NCBI GenBank assembly: GCA_013695265.1
Contig: JACDAU010000088.1
Coordinates: 1 to 6,572 of the forward strand
Reading direction: 5' to 3'
Source of the DNA: Chloroflexia bacterium
GTDB taxonomy: Bacteria > Chloroflexota > Chloroflexia > Thermobaculales > Thermobaculaceae
Length of the DNA: 6,572 nt
Of the stretch, positions 1-5,437 are shown in pieces (positions within the stretch are counted from its first letter, which is position 1; the number at the start of each line of letters is the position of its first letter). A program made the position numbers and the translations under genes. Below the pieces are notes generated by a model that worked only from the letters and a program-made list of their open reading frames with translations, was not told the DNA's origin and ran no database searches.

Positions 1-1
1 G

Positions 2-79
2 GTGGAGAGCACCGACGGACGCGGGACCGTTTTAACCGTCCGGTTGCCGCTCTCGTCGCGGCAGAGAGGCACCGAGTGA
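2..79 (+). CDS. Sensor histidine kinase, C-terminal end (5' part outside window)
   Basis: Only the last 25 residues are present, ending VESTDGRGTVLTVRLPL plus a short tail and TGA at 77-79. The GRGT turn followed by a beta strand (TVLTVRLPL) is the usual end of the HATPase_c domain of histidine kinases, lying after the G boxes that bind ATP. The placement directly before a NarL/FixJ regulator supports this strongly. The kinase would autophosphorylate on a histidine (not in the window) and pass the phosphate to the next gene product. Its stop overlaps the regulator start by 4 bp (GTGA at 76-79), so the two are probably cotranscribed and translationally coupled. The sensor input domain cannot be judged from here. 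Confidence 0.8.
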   Translation: MESTDGRGTVLTVRLPLSSRQRGTE

Positions 80-744
80 GCGAACGGGAGACCATTCGCG
101 TCCTGCTGGCCGACGATCACCCGGTGATGCGCGAGGGCCTGAACCTCGTGCTCGGCACGCAGGCCGACTTTGAGGTCGTAGGGGAGGCCGCGAGCGGTGG
201 GGAGGCCCTCGCGCTTTCCCGAAGGCTGCGGCCCGATGTCGTGATCATGGACCTTGAGATGCCGGAGATGGACGGGGTAGAGGCGATACAGCGACTCAAG
301 GCCGAGATGCCCGAGACGCGCGTGGTCGTCTATACCGCCTACTTTTCAGACGAACAGATACTCGGGGCGATGCGCGCCGGGGCGAGTGGCTACCTGCTCA
401 AGGGAGCACCGAGGGAGGAGATCTTTCGGGCGATTCGGGTCGCCCACGCCGACGGCACCTTGCTTGAGCCCGTGGTCGCGACCCGGCTTATCCGGCAGGT
501 GAGCGAGCGTCAGCCGCGCGTGGTCGAGCACGTGCTGACCGCGCGGGAGCAGCAGGTACTGGAGTTACTCGCGCGCGGCCTCGCCAACAAACAGATCGCC
601 GCAGAGATCGGCACGACGGAGCGCACGGCGAAGTCCCATGTCAGCTCGATACTCGCGAAGCTCGGCGCGACAAACCGAACGGAAGCCGTGTCGCGCGCCG
701 CCGTTAGGGGGATCCTCCATCTCCCCGCCGAGCGAACCCATTGA
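76..744 (+). CDS. NarL/FixJ-family response regulator (REC + LuxR-type HTH)
   Basis: A 222-residue DNA-binding response regulator, normal length for the family. The receiver domain (about residues 7-123) has the acidic pair D13/D14, the phospho-acceptor D59 in the context IMDLEMPEMDG, the switch Thr T87 and the conserved K109. After a linker, a LuxR/NarL helix-turn-helix runs from about 153 to 210 (LTAREQQVLELLARG, then NKQIAAEI and SHVSSILAKLG). All key residues are intact, so it should be a working phosphorylation-controlled transcription factor, probably binding DNA as a dimer. The GTG start at 76 is favoured because GAGAGG lies at 64-69, 6 nt upstream, and because it overlaps the kinase stop (GTGA). 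Such kinase-regulator pairs (LiaRS/DesKR/NarXL type) often control nearby exporters. The ABC operon beginning at 1258 is a plausible target, but this is inference from position only. Confidence 0.95.
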   Translation: MSERETIRVLLADDHPVMREGLNLVLGTQADFEVVGEAASGGEALALSRRLRPDVVIMDLEMPEMDGVEAIQRLKAEMPETRVVVYTAYFSDEQILGAMRAGASGYLLKGAPREEIFRAIRVAHADGTLLEPVVATRLIRQVSERQPRVVEHVLTAREQQVLELLARGLANKQIAAEIGTTERTAKSHVSSILAKLGATNRTEAVSRAAVRGILHLPAERTH

Positions 745-886
745 GCATTCGCGGCATGGTGATTTATACGAGTGGCGCAAGGGCTGCAAATGGCCGTGTC
801 GGAGACGCAGGTGCCGTCTTCGCGAAACCAGTGGTATCAGCGAGGCGCAGCCCACCGTACCAGCGCCACAACGATACACATCGGCA
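745..886 (+). other. Intergenic stretch after the response regulator
   Basis: This is the first part of a 513-bp gap between the regulator stop and the exporter start. I see no convincing gene, RNA gene or intrinsic terminator in it. A weak promoter-like pair (TTGAGC at 741-746, TATACG at 765-770, spacer 18) is present, but half of each hexamer's less conserved positions fail. An open frame from a GTG at 772 to 1101 crosses the region; it has no recognisable domain and no persuasive ribosome binding site. The notable content of the gap begins at 887 and is listed separately. Confidence 0.5.
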
Positions 887-915
887 TTGACGACGCACTG
901 GCGGCGTGTTATCGT
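887..915 (+). promoter_or_regulatory. Predicted sigma70-type promoter upstream of the leader RNA / exporter operon
   Basis: TTGACG at 887-892 matches the -35 consensus at five of six positions. TATCGT at 910-915 matches the -10 consensus at four of six, including the important first TA and final T. The spacer is the optimal 17 nt. Transcription would begin near 922. No comparably good promoter is visible between the terminator at 1165 and the exporter start at 1258; the best there is TTGCCA at 1197-1202, with no partner -10. This makes 887-915 the best candidate for driving the ABC operon through the terminator. It is a consensus match by eye only. Confidence 0.5.
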
Positions 916-921
916 AAGATT

Positions 922-1165
922 CGCGGTTCTTCCTCAGTTTGGTGCATTTCTGCGCCGGAGATGAAATGCAACGTTAGTATGACCAGTTCGAGTCCGCAAC
1001 CACCGCACCTCGCACGGGCGAGCCAACCAGGCTTGGTTGTGGCGAGGCGGGTGGGCGTGGCCCATGTCCATACTGCATCCCTCAACACAGCACAGGCGTA
1101 GTGCGCAGCACCGGAGATCCAGCAAGGCCGTGGGCGATTGATCGGGCATCGTCCACGGTCTTTTT
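922..1165 (+). ncRNA. Candidate structured leader RNA (riboswitch/attenuator-like) or small RNA
   Basis: From the predicted transcription start near 922 to the terminator U-run, about 244 nt can fold extensively. (a) Hairpin 943-970: TGCATTTC pairs with GAAATGCA, 8 bp. (b) Closing helix: 976-983 (AGTATGAC) pairs with 1066-1074 (GTCCATACT), 8 bp with one bulged C. (c) Inside it, a compound stem pairs 1001-1013 with 1042-1053, including CCTCGC/GCGAGG and CACC/GGTG, capped by a 6-bp hairpin at 1024-1039 (CAACCA/TGGTTG). (d) A small GGGC-GTG-GCCC hairpin sits at 1053-1063, sharing position 1053 with (c). (e) A small hairpin at 1101-1111. (f) The terminator at 1128-1165. Segment 1060-1066 (GCCCATG) can also pair with 1129-1135 (CGTGGGC), the left arm of the terminator. 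Forming that pairing would disrupt the terminator, hairpin (d) and one end of helix (b). This is the geometry of an attenuator, but chance pairing in GC-rich DNA is possible. No known riboswitch consensus was recognised. Confidence 0.4.
1128..1165 (+). terminator. Strong Rho-independent terminator
   Basis: CCGTGGGCGAT (1128-1138) pairs with ATCGTCCACGG (1148-1158) in an 11-bp stem with one G-U pair and a 9-nt loop, followed at once by TCTTTTT (1159-1165). The U-run is on the + strand only: the bases before the stem give no T-run on the minus strand, so it acts on rightward transcription. It lies 383 bp past the response regulator stop and 92 bp before the exporter start. It therefore ends either a separate small RNA, a very long 3' tail of the regulator operon, or an attenuated leader of the exporter operon. 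Confidence 0.8.
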
Positions 1166-1257
1166 GCGCGCCTCGCTGCAATGTCCCAAGACCGAGTTGC
1201 CATGCGCAAACATTGTCACGTACCGGGCCTCAGTAGCCCAAAAAGGAAGAAGAATCG

Positions 1258-3051
1258 ATGTCAGGCTCAGGCGCAGCAAGCGTACCCCGGCGTCAATATA
1301 TCGATCTACTGTTTGTCTACCTGCGGCCCCATCGCTCCAGGGCGGCGCTGCTGGCTGTGCTCCTGCTTCTAACCACCGGGCTGCAACTCCTCAACCCACT
1401 GATCCTGCGCTACTTCATCGACACGGCTGCCGAGGGCGGCGCCGTGCGAACGTTGCTCCTTACCGCAGGGGCTTTCATTGTGGTAGCGTTCGCCGGACAG
1501 GTGCTCACGGTAGGCGCCACCTATGTCGGGGAGTGGCTGGGATGGACGGCAACCAACGCGCTGCGGGCCGATCTCGCACGGCACTGTCTCGATCTTGACA
1601 TGTCGTTCCACAACGAGCGCACGCCCGGCGAGTTGATCGAGCGCATCGACGGTGATGTCACCACGCTCTCGAACTTCTTTTCTCGCTTCGTGATTCTCGT
1701 CGTTGGGAGCGTCCTGTTGCTGCTCGGCGTCCTCGTGCTGCTGTTCTGGGAGGATTGGCGCGTTGGACTTGCGCTCACGCTCTTTGCGCTCTTCGCACTC
1801 TTGGTGCTGCGGCGGCTCCAGCACATTGCGGTACCCGCGCTCGCAGAGGAGCGGCAGGCAAGCGCGGAACTCTTTGGCTTCCTGGAGGAGCGGCTCGCGG
1901 GCATCCGCGACCTGCGTGCGAACGGCGCGGGCGCGTACACCATGGGCCGGTATCACGTGCACATGCGGACGCTGTACCGCAAAGCGCGAAGCGCCTGGAT
2001 GAAAGCGGAGATCGTGTGGATGAGCACGACGATGCTGTTCGCCATCGGCTACGCGCTGGCGTTTGGCCTCGGCGCGCTGCTCTTTCGGGGAGACGCAATC
2101 ACGATCGGCACGGTGTATCTCATCTTCCATTACACGGAACTGCTACGCCGCCCGATCGAGGAACTTTCCAGTCAGCTCCAGGACCTGCAGCGCGCAACCG
2201 CTGGCATAGGCAGGGTCCGCGAGTTGTACGATACGCGCAGCGCGCTCCACGACGGACCAGGGGATCCGCTCCCATCGGGGCCGCTCGCAGTTGACTTCCG
2301 GCACGTCTCCTTTGGGTACAGCCCCGGCGAGCTGGTGCTGAGAGACGTGTCAATGCGGCTGGCGCCGGGCGAAGTGCTCGGCCTGCTCGGACGCACCGGG
2401 AGCGGAAAGAGCACCATCGCCCGGCTCCTGTTTCGGCTCTACGACCCGACGGAGGGAGAGATCATGGTGGGCGGCGTGAACGTGCGGCGGGCACGGCTCA
2501 CGGAGCTGCACGCCGTGGTCGGCATGGTGACGCAACAGGTCCAACTCTTTCAAGGCACGGTGCGCGACAACCTCACGCTCTTCACCCCCGAGATAGCAGA
2601 TGCCCAGATCCTGCACGTGCTGAGGGAAGTAGGGCTTTCCCACTGGCTCGCAGTGCTGCCCGATGGCCTTGATTCCCCGCTCTCGTCGGGCAACGCCGGA
2701 CTGTCGGCGGGGGAGGCACAGCTCCTCGCGTTCGCCCGCGTCTTTCTGCGCGCGCCCCAGCTCGTGGTGCTTGACGAGGCGTCGTCGCGGCTCGATCCCG
2801 CAACGGAGCGGCTCGTCGAGCACGCGGTGGGCCGGCTCCTTGAGGGGCGAACCGCGATCATCATCGCGCACCGCCTCGCCACAGTCCAGCGAGCGGATCA
2901 CATACTGATCCTTGAGGACGGGCGCGTGATCGAGCATGGCAGGAGGGAGGACCTGGCGTCCGATCCCAGCTCCCACTTTCATCACCTGATGCAAACGGGC
3001 GAGACGATGGCCGGGGCGATGCCAGCCCGAGCGCCGGACCTGTTGAGCTAA
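1258..3051 (+). CDS. ABC exporter half-transporter, subunit 1 (TMD-NBD, catalytic Walker B)
   Basis: A 597-residue fused membrane and ATPase subunit of the type IV (MsbA/LmrA-like, ABCB) exporter family, placed in the inner membrane. The N-terminal transmembrane domain has six likely helices (about residues 28-50, 65-90, 142-164, 167-186, 252-276, 281-296) with no export signal. The C-terminal nucleotide-binding domain has A-loop Y354, Walker A GRTGSGKS 378-385 (K384), Q-loop Q426, signature LSAGE 482-486, Walker B ending D506 with catalytic E507, D-loop SSRLD 509-513 and H-loop H538. The signature departs from LSGGQ (Ala for Gly, Glu for Gln). This is expected for the partner that contributes its signature to a degenerate site in a heterodimer. 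The ATG at 1258 is chosen because AAGGA lies at 1243-1247, 10 nt upstream, and TM1 is complete. Partner: the next gene, 12 bp downstream. Substrate unknown; drugs, lipids or peptides are all possible for this family. Confidence 0.95.
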   Translation: MSGSGAASVPRRQYIDLLFVYLRPHRSRAALLAVLLLLTTGLQLLNPLILRYFIDTAAEGGAVRTLLLTAGAFIVVAFAGQVLTVGATYVGEWLGWTATNALRADLARHCLDLDMSFHNERTPGELIERIDGDVTTLSNFFSRFVILVVGSVLLLLGVLVLLFWEDWRVGLALTLFALFALLVLRRLQHIAVPALAEERQASAELFGFLEERLAGIRDLRANGAGAYTMGRYHVHMRTLYRKARSAWMKAEIVWMSTTMLFAIGYALAFGLGALLFRGDAITIGTVYLIFHYTELLRRPIEELSSQLQDLQRATAGIGRVRELYDTRSALHDGPGDPLPSGPLAVDFRHVSFGYSPGELVLRDVSMRLAPGEVLGLLGRTGSGKSTIARLLFRLYDPTEGEIMVGGVNVRRARLTELHAVVGMVTQQVQLFQGTVRDNLTLFTPEIADAQILHVLREVGLSHWLAVLPDGLDSPLSSGNAGLSAGEAQLLAFARVFLRAPQLVVLDEASSRLDPATERLVEHAVGRLLEGRTAIIIAHRLATVQRADHILILEDGRVIEHGRREDLASDPSSHFHHLMQTGETMAGAMPARAPDLLS

Positions 3052-3063
3052 GGAGACGCCTTC

Positions 3064-4887
3064 ATGAGCAATCCCGAGCCAGTAAGCACATCGACATGGC
3101 GCGTGCTCCTGCGGTTAGCAGGTTTCCCCCGAGGATTGTACGCCGCAAATCTTGCGCTTTGGACCCTCTGGTACAACATCCCGCTGGCGACGGGGTTGAT
3201 CGCGCGCGAGTACTTCGACACCCTGACGAACGAGGCGCGGGCCGACTTTGGCATCTGGACGCTCGTCGCGCTCATGGTGGGGATAGGCGCCGCGCACGTC
3301 GCCAGCTTCGCCGCTGCCATCTTCGCGTTTCTTGTGTGGTGGTTCCACGACGAGGCGCTGATGCGCAAGAACCTGCTCCACGCCGTGCTCCACGATCTGC
3401 CGTCGGTACTGGGGCTTCCCGATTCCCCTGGCGAAGCCGTCAGCCGTTTCCGCGACGATGTAGATGCACTACTGGAAACGCTCGATGGCGTCCTGGACAC
3501 GCTGGGACAAGGGCTCTTTGCACTGATTGCGCTCGGGGTTATGATCTCCATCAACCCGGCTATCACTGTCGTGGTGTTCCTGCCCGTGCTCTCGGCGGTG
3601 GGCGCGGCGAACTTGCTGGGCACGCGCATCCAGAAGCGGCGGGCAGCGAGCCGCGCGGCGACCGGGCAGGTAACGGGCTTCATCGGCGAGATCTTCGGCT
3701 CGGTGCAAGCGGTAAAAGTCGCGTCCGCAACGCCACACGTGATGGCTCGCTTCAAAACGCTGAACGACGCGCGGGGAAAGGCCGCGCTGCGGGACAGCCT
3801 GCTCACCCAGGTGCTCGACTCGATCAACTTTAACACGGTCAACCTTGCCACTGGTCTGATGCTCCTGCTGGCGGCGGAGGTGATGCGGACGGGAAGCTTC
3901 ACGGTCGGCGATTTCGCGCTCTTCGCCACGTATCTCGCGGGCGTTACCAGCTTCCCACGGTGGATCGGCCGCGCATACGTGCGCTACAAGCAGGCCGGCG
4001 TGTCGGTCGCTCGCATGACCGCGCTGCTGGGCGGCGCGCCGAGCATCGCGTTGGCCGCGCACGGTCCCGTCTATCTACGCCGCGCGCAACCGCAGGCGCC
4101 CGTGCTCATCGGGCAGAATCACCAGCCCCTGGAGTGTGTCGAGGCGACGGGACTCACGTATCGGTACGAGGACGGTGGACGCGGAATCGCGAACGTGAAC
4201 CTGAGTCTGCCACGAGGATCCTTCACGGTCGTGACGGGCCGCATCGGCTCGGGAAAGACGACACTGCTGGAGGTACTGCTGGGTTTGTTGCCTCGGACGT
4301 CGGGGGAGATCCGATGGAACGGCGACCGTGTGGACGACCCCGCCACGTTCTTCGTACCGCCACGCAGCGCGTATACGCCACAGAACCCGAGGCTGTTTAG
4401 CGAGAGCCTGCGAGAAAACCTGCTGCTGGGTGTGCCGGAGGACGCCCAGGCGCTGGAGCGCGCGCTGCACACCGCCGTGATGGAACACGACATAATGGAG
4501 TTAGATCACGGACTGGATACCGTGATCGGTCCAAAGGGGGTAAAGCTTTCGGGCGGGCAGTCGCACCGCGCGGCTGCCGCCCGGATGCTGTTGCGCGGTG
4601 CGGACCTGCTGGTGTTTGATGACCTGTCAAGTGCGCTGGATGTGGAGACGGAGCGAGTGCTCTGGGAGCGGGTGTTCGCTCGGCGGGAGCTCACGTGCCT
4701 GGTGGTGTCGCACCGCCGCGCGGCACTGCGTCGCGCCGACACGATCATCCTCCTGCGCGACGGCGAGGTGGAGGCGGCCGGCACGCTCGACCACCTGCTT
4801 GCGACCAGCGCCGAGATGCGTCGCTTATGGCGCGATGTCACGCACGAACCGCAAGCGAGCGACCCGAAAAACCCTCCACACTCCTGA
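3064..4887 (+). CDS. ABC exporter half-transporter, subunit 2 (TMD-NBD, degenerate Walker B)
   Basis: A 607-residue partner of the preceding subunit with the same TMD-NBD layout. Likely membrane helices are near residues 24-46, 63-92, 145-164, 165-186, 255-274 and 280-298. The ATPase domain shows an A-loop Tyr (Y366 or Y368), Walker A GRIGSGKT 392-399 (K398), Q-loop Q440, a canonical LSGGQ at 495-499 and H-loop H550. Its Walker B reads LLVFDDLSSALD, with D519 followed by D520 where the catalytic Glu normally stands. Asp for Glu is the hallmark of the degenerate site in heterodimeric exporters such as TM287/288, BmrCD and LmrCD. The canonical signature here would complete the active site formed with E507 of subunit 1. 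The ATG at 3064 has AAGGAG at 3050-3055, overlapping the upstream TAA, so the genes are one operon and probably coupled. The hydrophilic C-terminal tail after about residue 590 has no recognisable motif. Confidence 0.95.
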   Translation: MSNPEPVSTSTWRVLLRLAGFPRGLYAANLALWTLWYNIPLATGLIAREYFDTLTNEARADFGIWTLVALMVGIGAAHVASFAAAIFAFLVWWFHDEALMRKNLLHAVLHDLPSVLGLPDSPGEAVSRFRDDVDALLETLDGVLDTLGQGLFALIALGVMISINPAITVVVFLPVLSAVGAANLLGTRIQKRRAASRAATGQVTGFIGEIFGSVQAVKVASATPHVMARFKTLNDARGKAALRDSLLTQVLDSINFNTVNLATGLMLLLAAEVMRTGSFTVGDFALFATYLAGVTSFPRWIGRAYVRYKQAGVSVARMTALLGGAPSIALAAHGPVYLRRAQPQAPVLIGQNHQPLECVEATGLTYRYEDGGRGIANVNLSLPRGSFTVVTGRIGSGKTTLLEVLLGLLPRTSGEIRWNGDRVDDPATFFVPPRSAYTPQNPRLFSESLRENLLLGVPEDAQALERALHTAVMEHDIMELDHGLDTVIGPKGVKLSGGQSHRAAAARMLLRGADLLVFDDLSSALDVETERVLWERVFARRELTCLVVSHRRAALRRADTIILLRDGEVEAAGTLDHLLATSAEMRRLWRDVTHEPQASDPKNPPHS

Positions 4888-5185
4888 CGCGCCGATCACT
4901 CGCGATACCGATAGCGGACCGCCGGGACCGGGCACTCCGAAGCAGGGTGCGGAAGCAGTGACATTCACATAACGTCGTGGGATCTGGTTCTTGCGCTCAC
5001 GTGATCCTGAACTCCGGAGCGGAGTGATGCCGCGCAGACGGCGATACGATCTCGGCGACGTTGCGGACCGTCCGCAGTTGGACGCGCTGCGAGCGTGCGA
5101 CGACTCTCGTACCGCGAGGGACACGTCGGCGCTTTGGACGGGGGGCGGTCCCACGATCCAGGCAAGGCTCACGCTTCGCGACTGG

Positions 5186-5197
5186 TGACGCGCGTCA
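5186..5197. promoter_or_regulatory. Perfect 12-bp palindrome, possible protein-binding site
   Basis: TGACGCGCGTCA reads identically on both strands. The symmetry and a TGAC/GTCA half-site resemble operators of dimeric regulators, but it stands about 300 bp past the exporter stop and about 240 bp past the formyltransferase stop, with no promoter or gene start nearby. A chance palindrome in GC-rich DNA is quite possible, and I assign no regulator. Confidence 0.2.
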
Positions 5198-5380
5198 GTG
5201 ACCTTGGAAACCATCGCCGCAGCCAGAAGGCACGCGAGCTTTCGAACGAGGCAGGCTGACGCCGCGTCGTGCTGCAATCACGAACAATGGGTGGACCGTG
5301 CAGGATCGCTGCGTCGTATGGGCCCACAGAACCGGGCGCATGGGCCAAAGGCTGCGGATCTTCAGCATATCGCTTGTTTA

Positions 5381-5410
5381 TACTTCGCAGAATGGCCCTT
5401 CTGCGAAGTA
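5381..5410 (-). terminator. Perfect 12-bp stem-loop, likely transcript end for the formyltransferase gene
   Basis: TACTTCGCAGAA (5381-5392) and TTCTGCGAAGTA (5399-5410) form a perfect 12-bp stem around a 6-nt loop. On the minus strand it starts 27 nt after the formyltransferase stop, the normal place for a terminator. Neither side has a T-run (the minus strand continues TATAAACAAGCG), so it is not a classical Rho-independent terminator. It could be a U-less terminator, an RNA-stabilising 3' stem, or a bidirectional stop between convergent genes. An operator is a less likely alternative. Confidence 0.5.
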
Positions 5411-5437
5411 GTATTCGAGGTCGCCCCTCGACACCTC

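Larger units (their letters stand above)
4888..5437. other. Convergent intergenic region without a convincing gene
   Basis: These 550 bp separate the end of the exporter operon (+) from the end of the formyltransferase gene (-). Open frames on both strands cross it, but none has a recognisable domain or a good ribosome binding site. There is no U-rich intrinsic terminator directly after the exporter stop. A short hairpin at 4932-4950 (GCAC, bulged T, CC pairing with GGGTGC) and another at 5011-5025 (ACTCCG, GAG, CGGAGT) are weak candidates and have no T-run. The two clearest structures, a palindrome at 5186-5197 and a 12-bp stem-loop at 5381-5410, are listed separately. I see no tRNA, rRNA, transposase remnant or CRISPR repeat here. 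Confidence 0.55.

Noticed and set aside
741..770. Promoter-like TTGAGC, 18 nt, TATACG just after the response regulator
   Set aside because: Each hexamer matches only four of six positions, and a better promoter lies at 887-915.
923..1003. tRNA-like motifs: CTCAGTTTGGT (D-loop-like) and GTTCGAGTCC (T-loop-like) with a GCC triplet in a loop between them
   Set aside because: The D stem, T stem and acceptor stem do not pair, and the middle hairpin has the wrong geometry (8-bp stem with 12-nt loop). The resemblance is most likely chance, though a decayed tRNA-like fold cannot be wholly excluded.
772..1101. 109-codon open frame from GTG in the gap upstream of the exporter
   Set aside because: It has no recognisable domain and no good ribosome binding site, and it runs through the inverted repeats of the leader region.
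1225..1239. GGGC/GCCC hairpin just upstream of the exporter ribosome binding site
   Set aside because: A 4-bp stem with a 7-nt loop that does not include the AAGGA; too weak to claim as a translational switch.
1101..1598. 165-codon + strand frame overlapping the start of exporter subunit 1
   Set aside because: It crosses the terminator and then overlaps a clearly real gene in another frame; its composition (Arg/Ala/Pro-rich) is typical of an out-of-frame read of GC-rich coding DNA.
1369..2130. 253-codon minus-strand frame antisense to exporter subunit 1
   Set aside because: Long antisense frames are expected opposite GC-rich genes. The product is low-complexity, Glu/Arg/Gln-rich and without a domain, and the + strand gene has all ABC motifs.
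3048..3929. 293-codon minus-strand frame antisense to exporter subunit 2
   Set aside because: A Ser/Ala/Arg-rich shadow of the real ABC gene; no domain and no independent support.
4825..5277. 150-codon minus-strand frame in the convergent gap
   Set aside because: It overlaps the end of exporter subunit 2, has no recognised motif, and its composition looks random.
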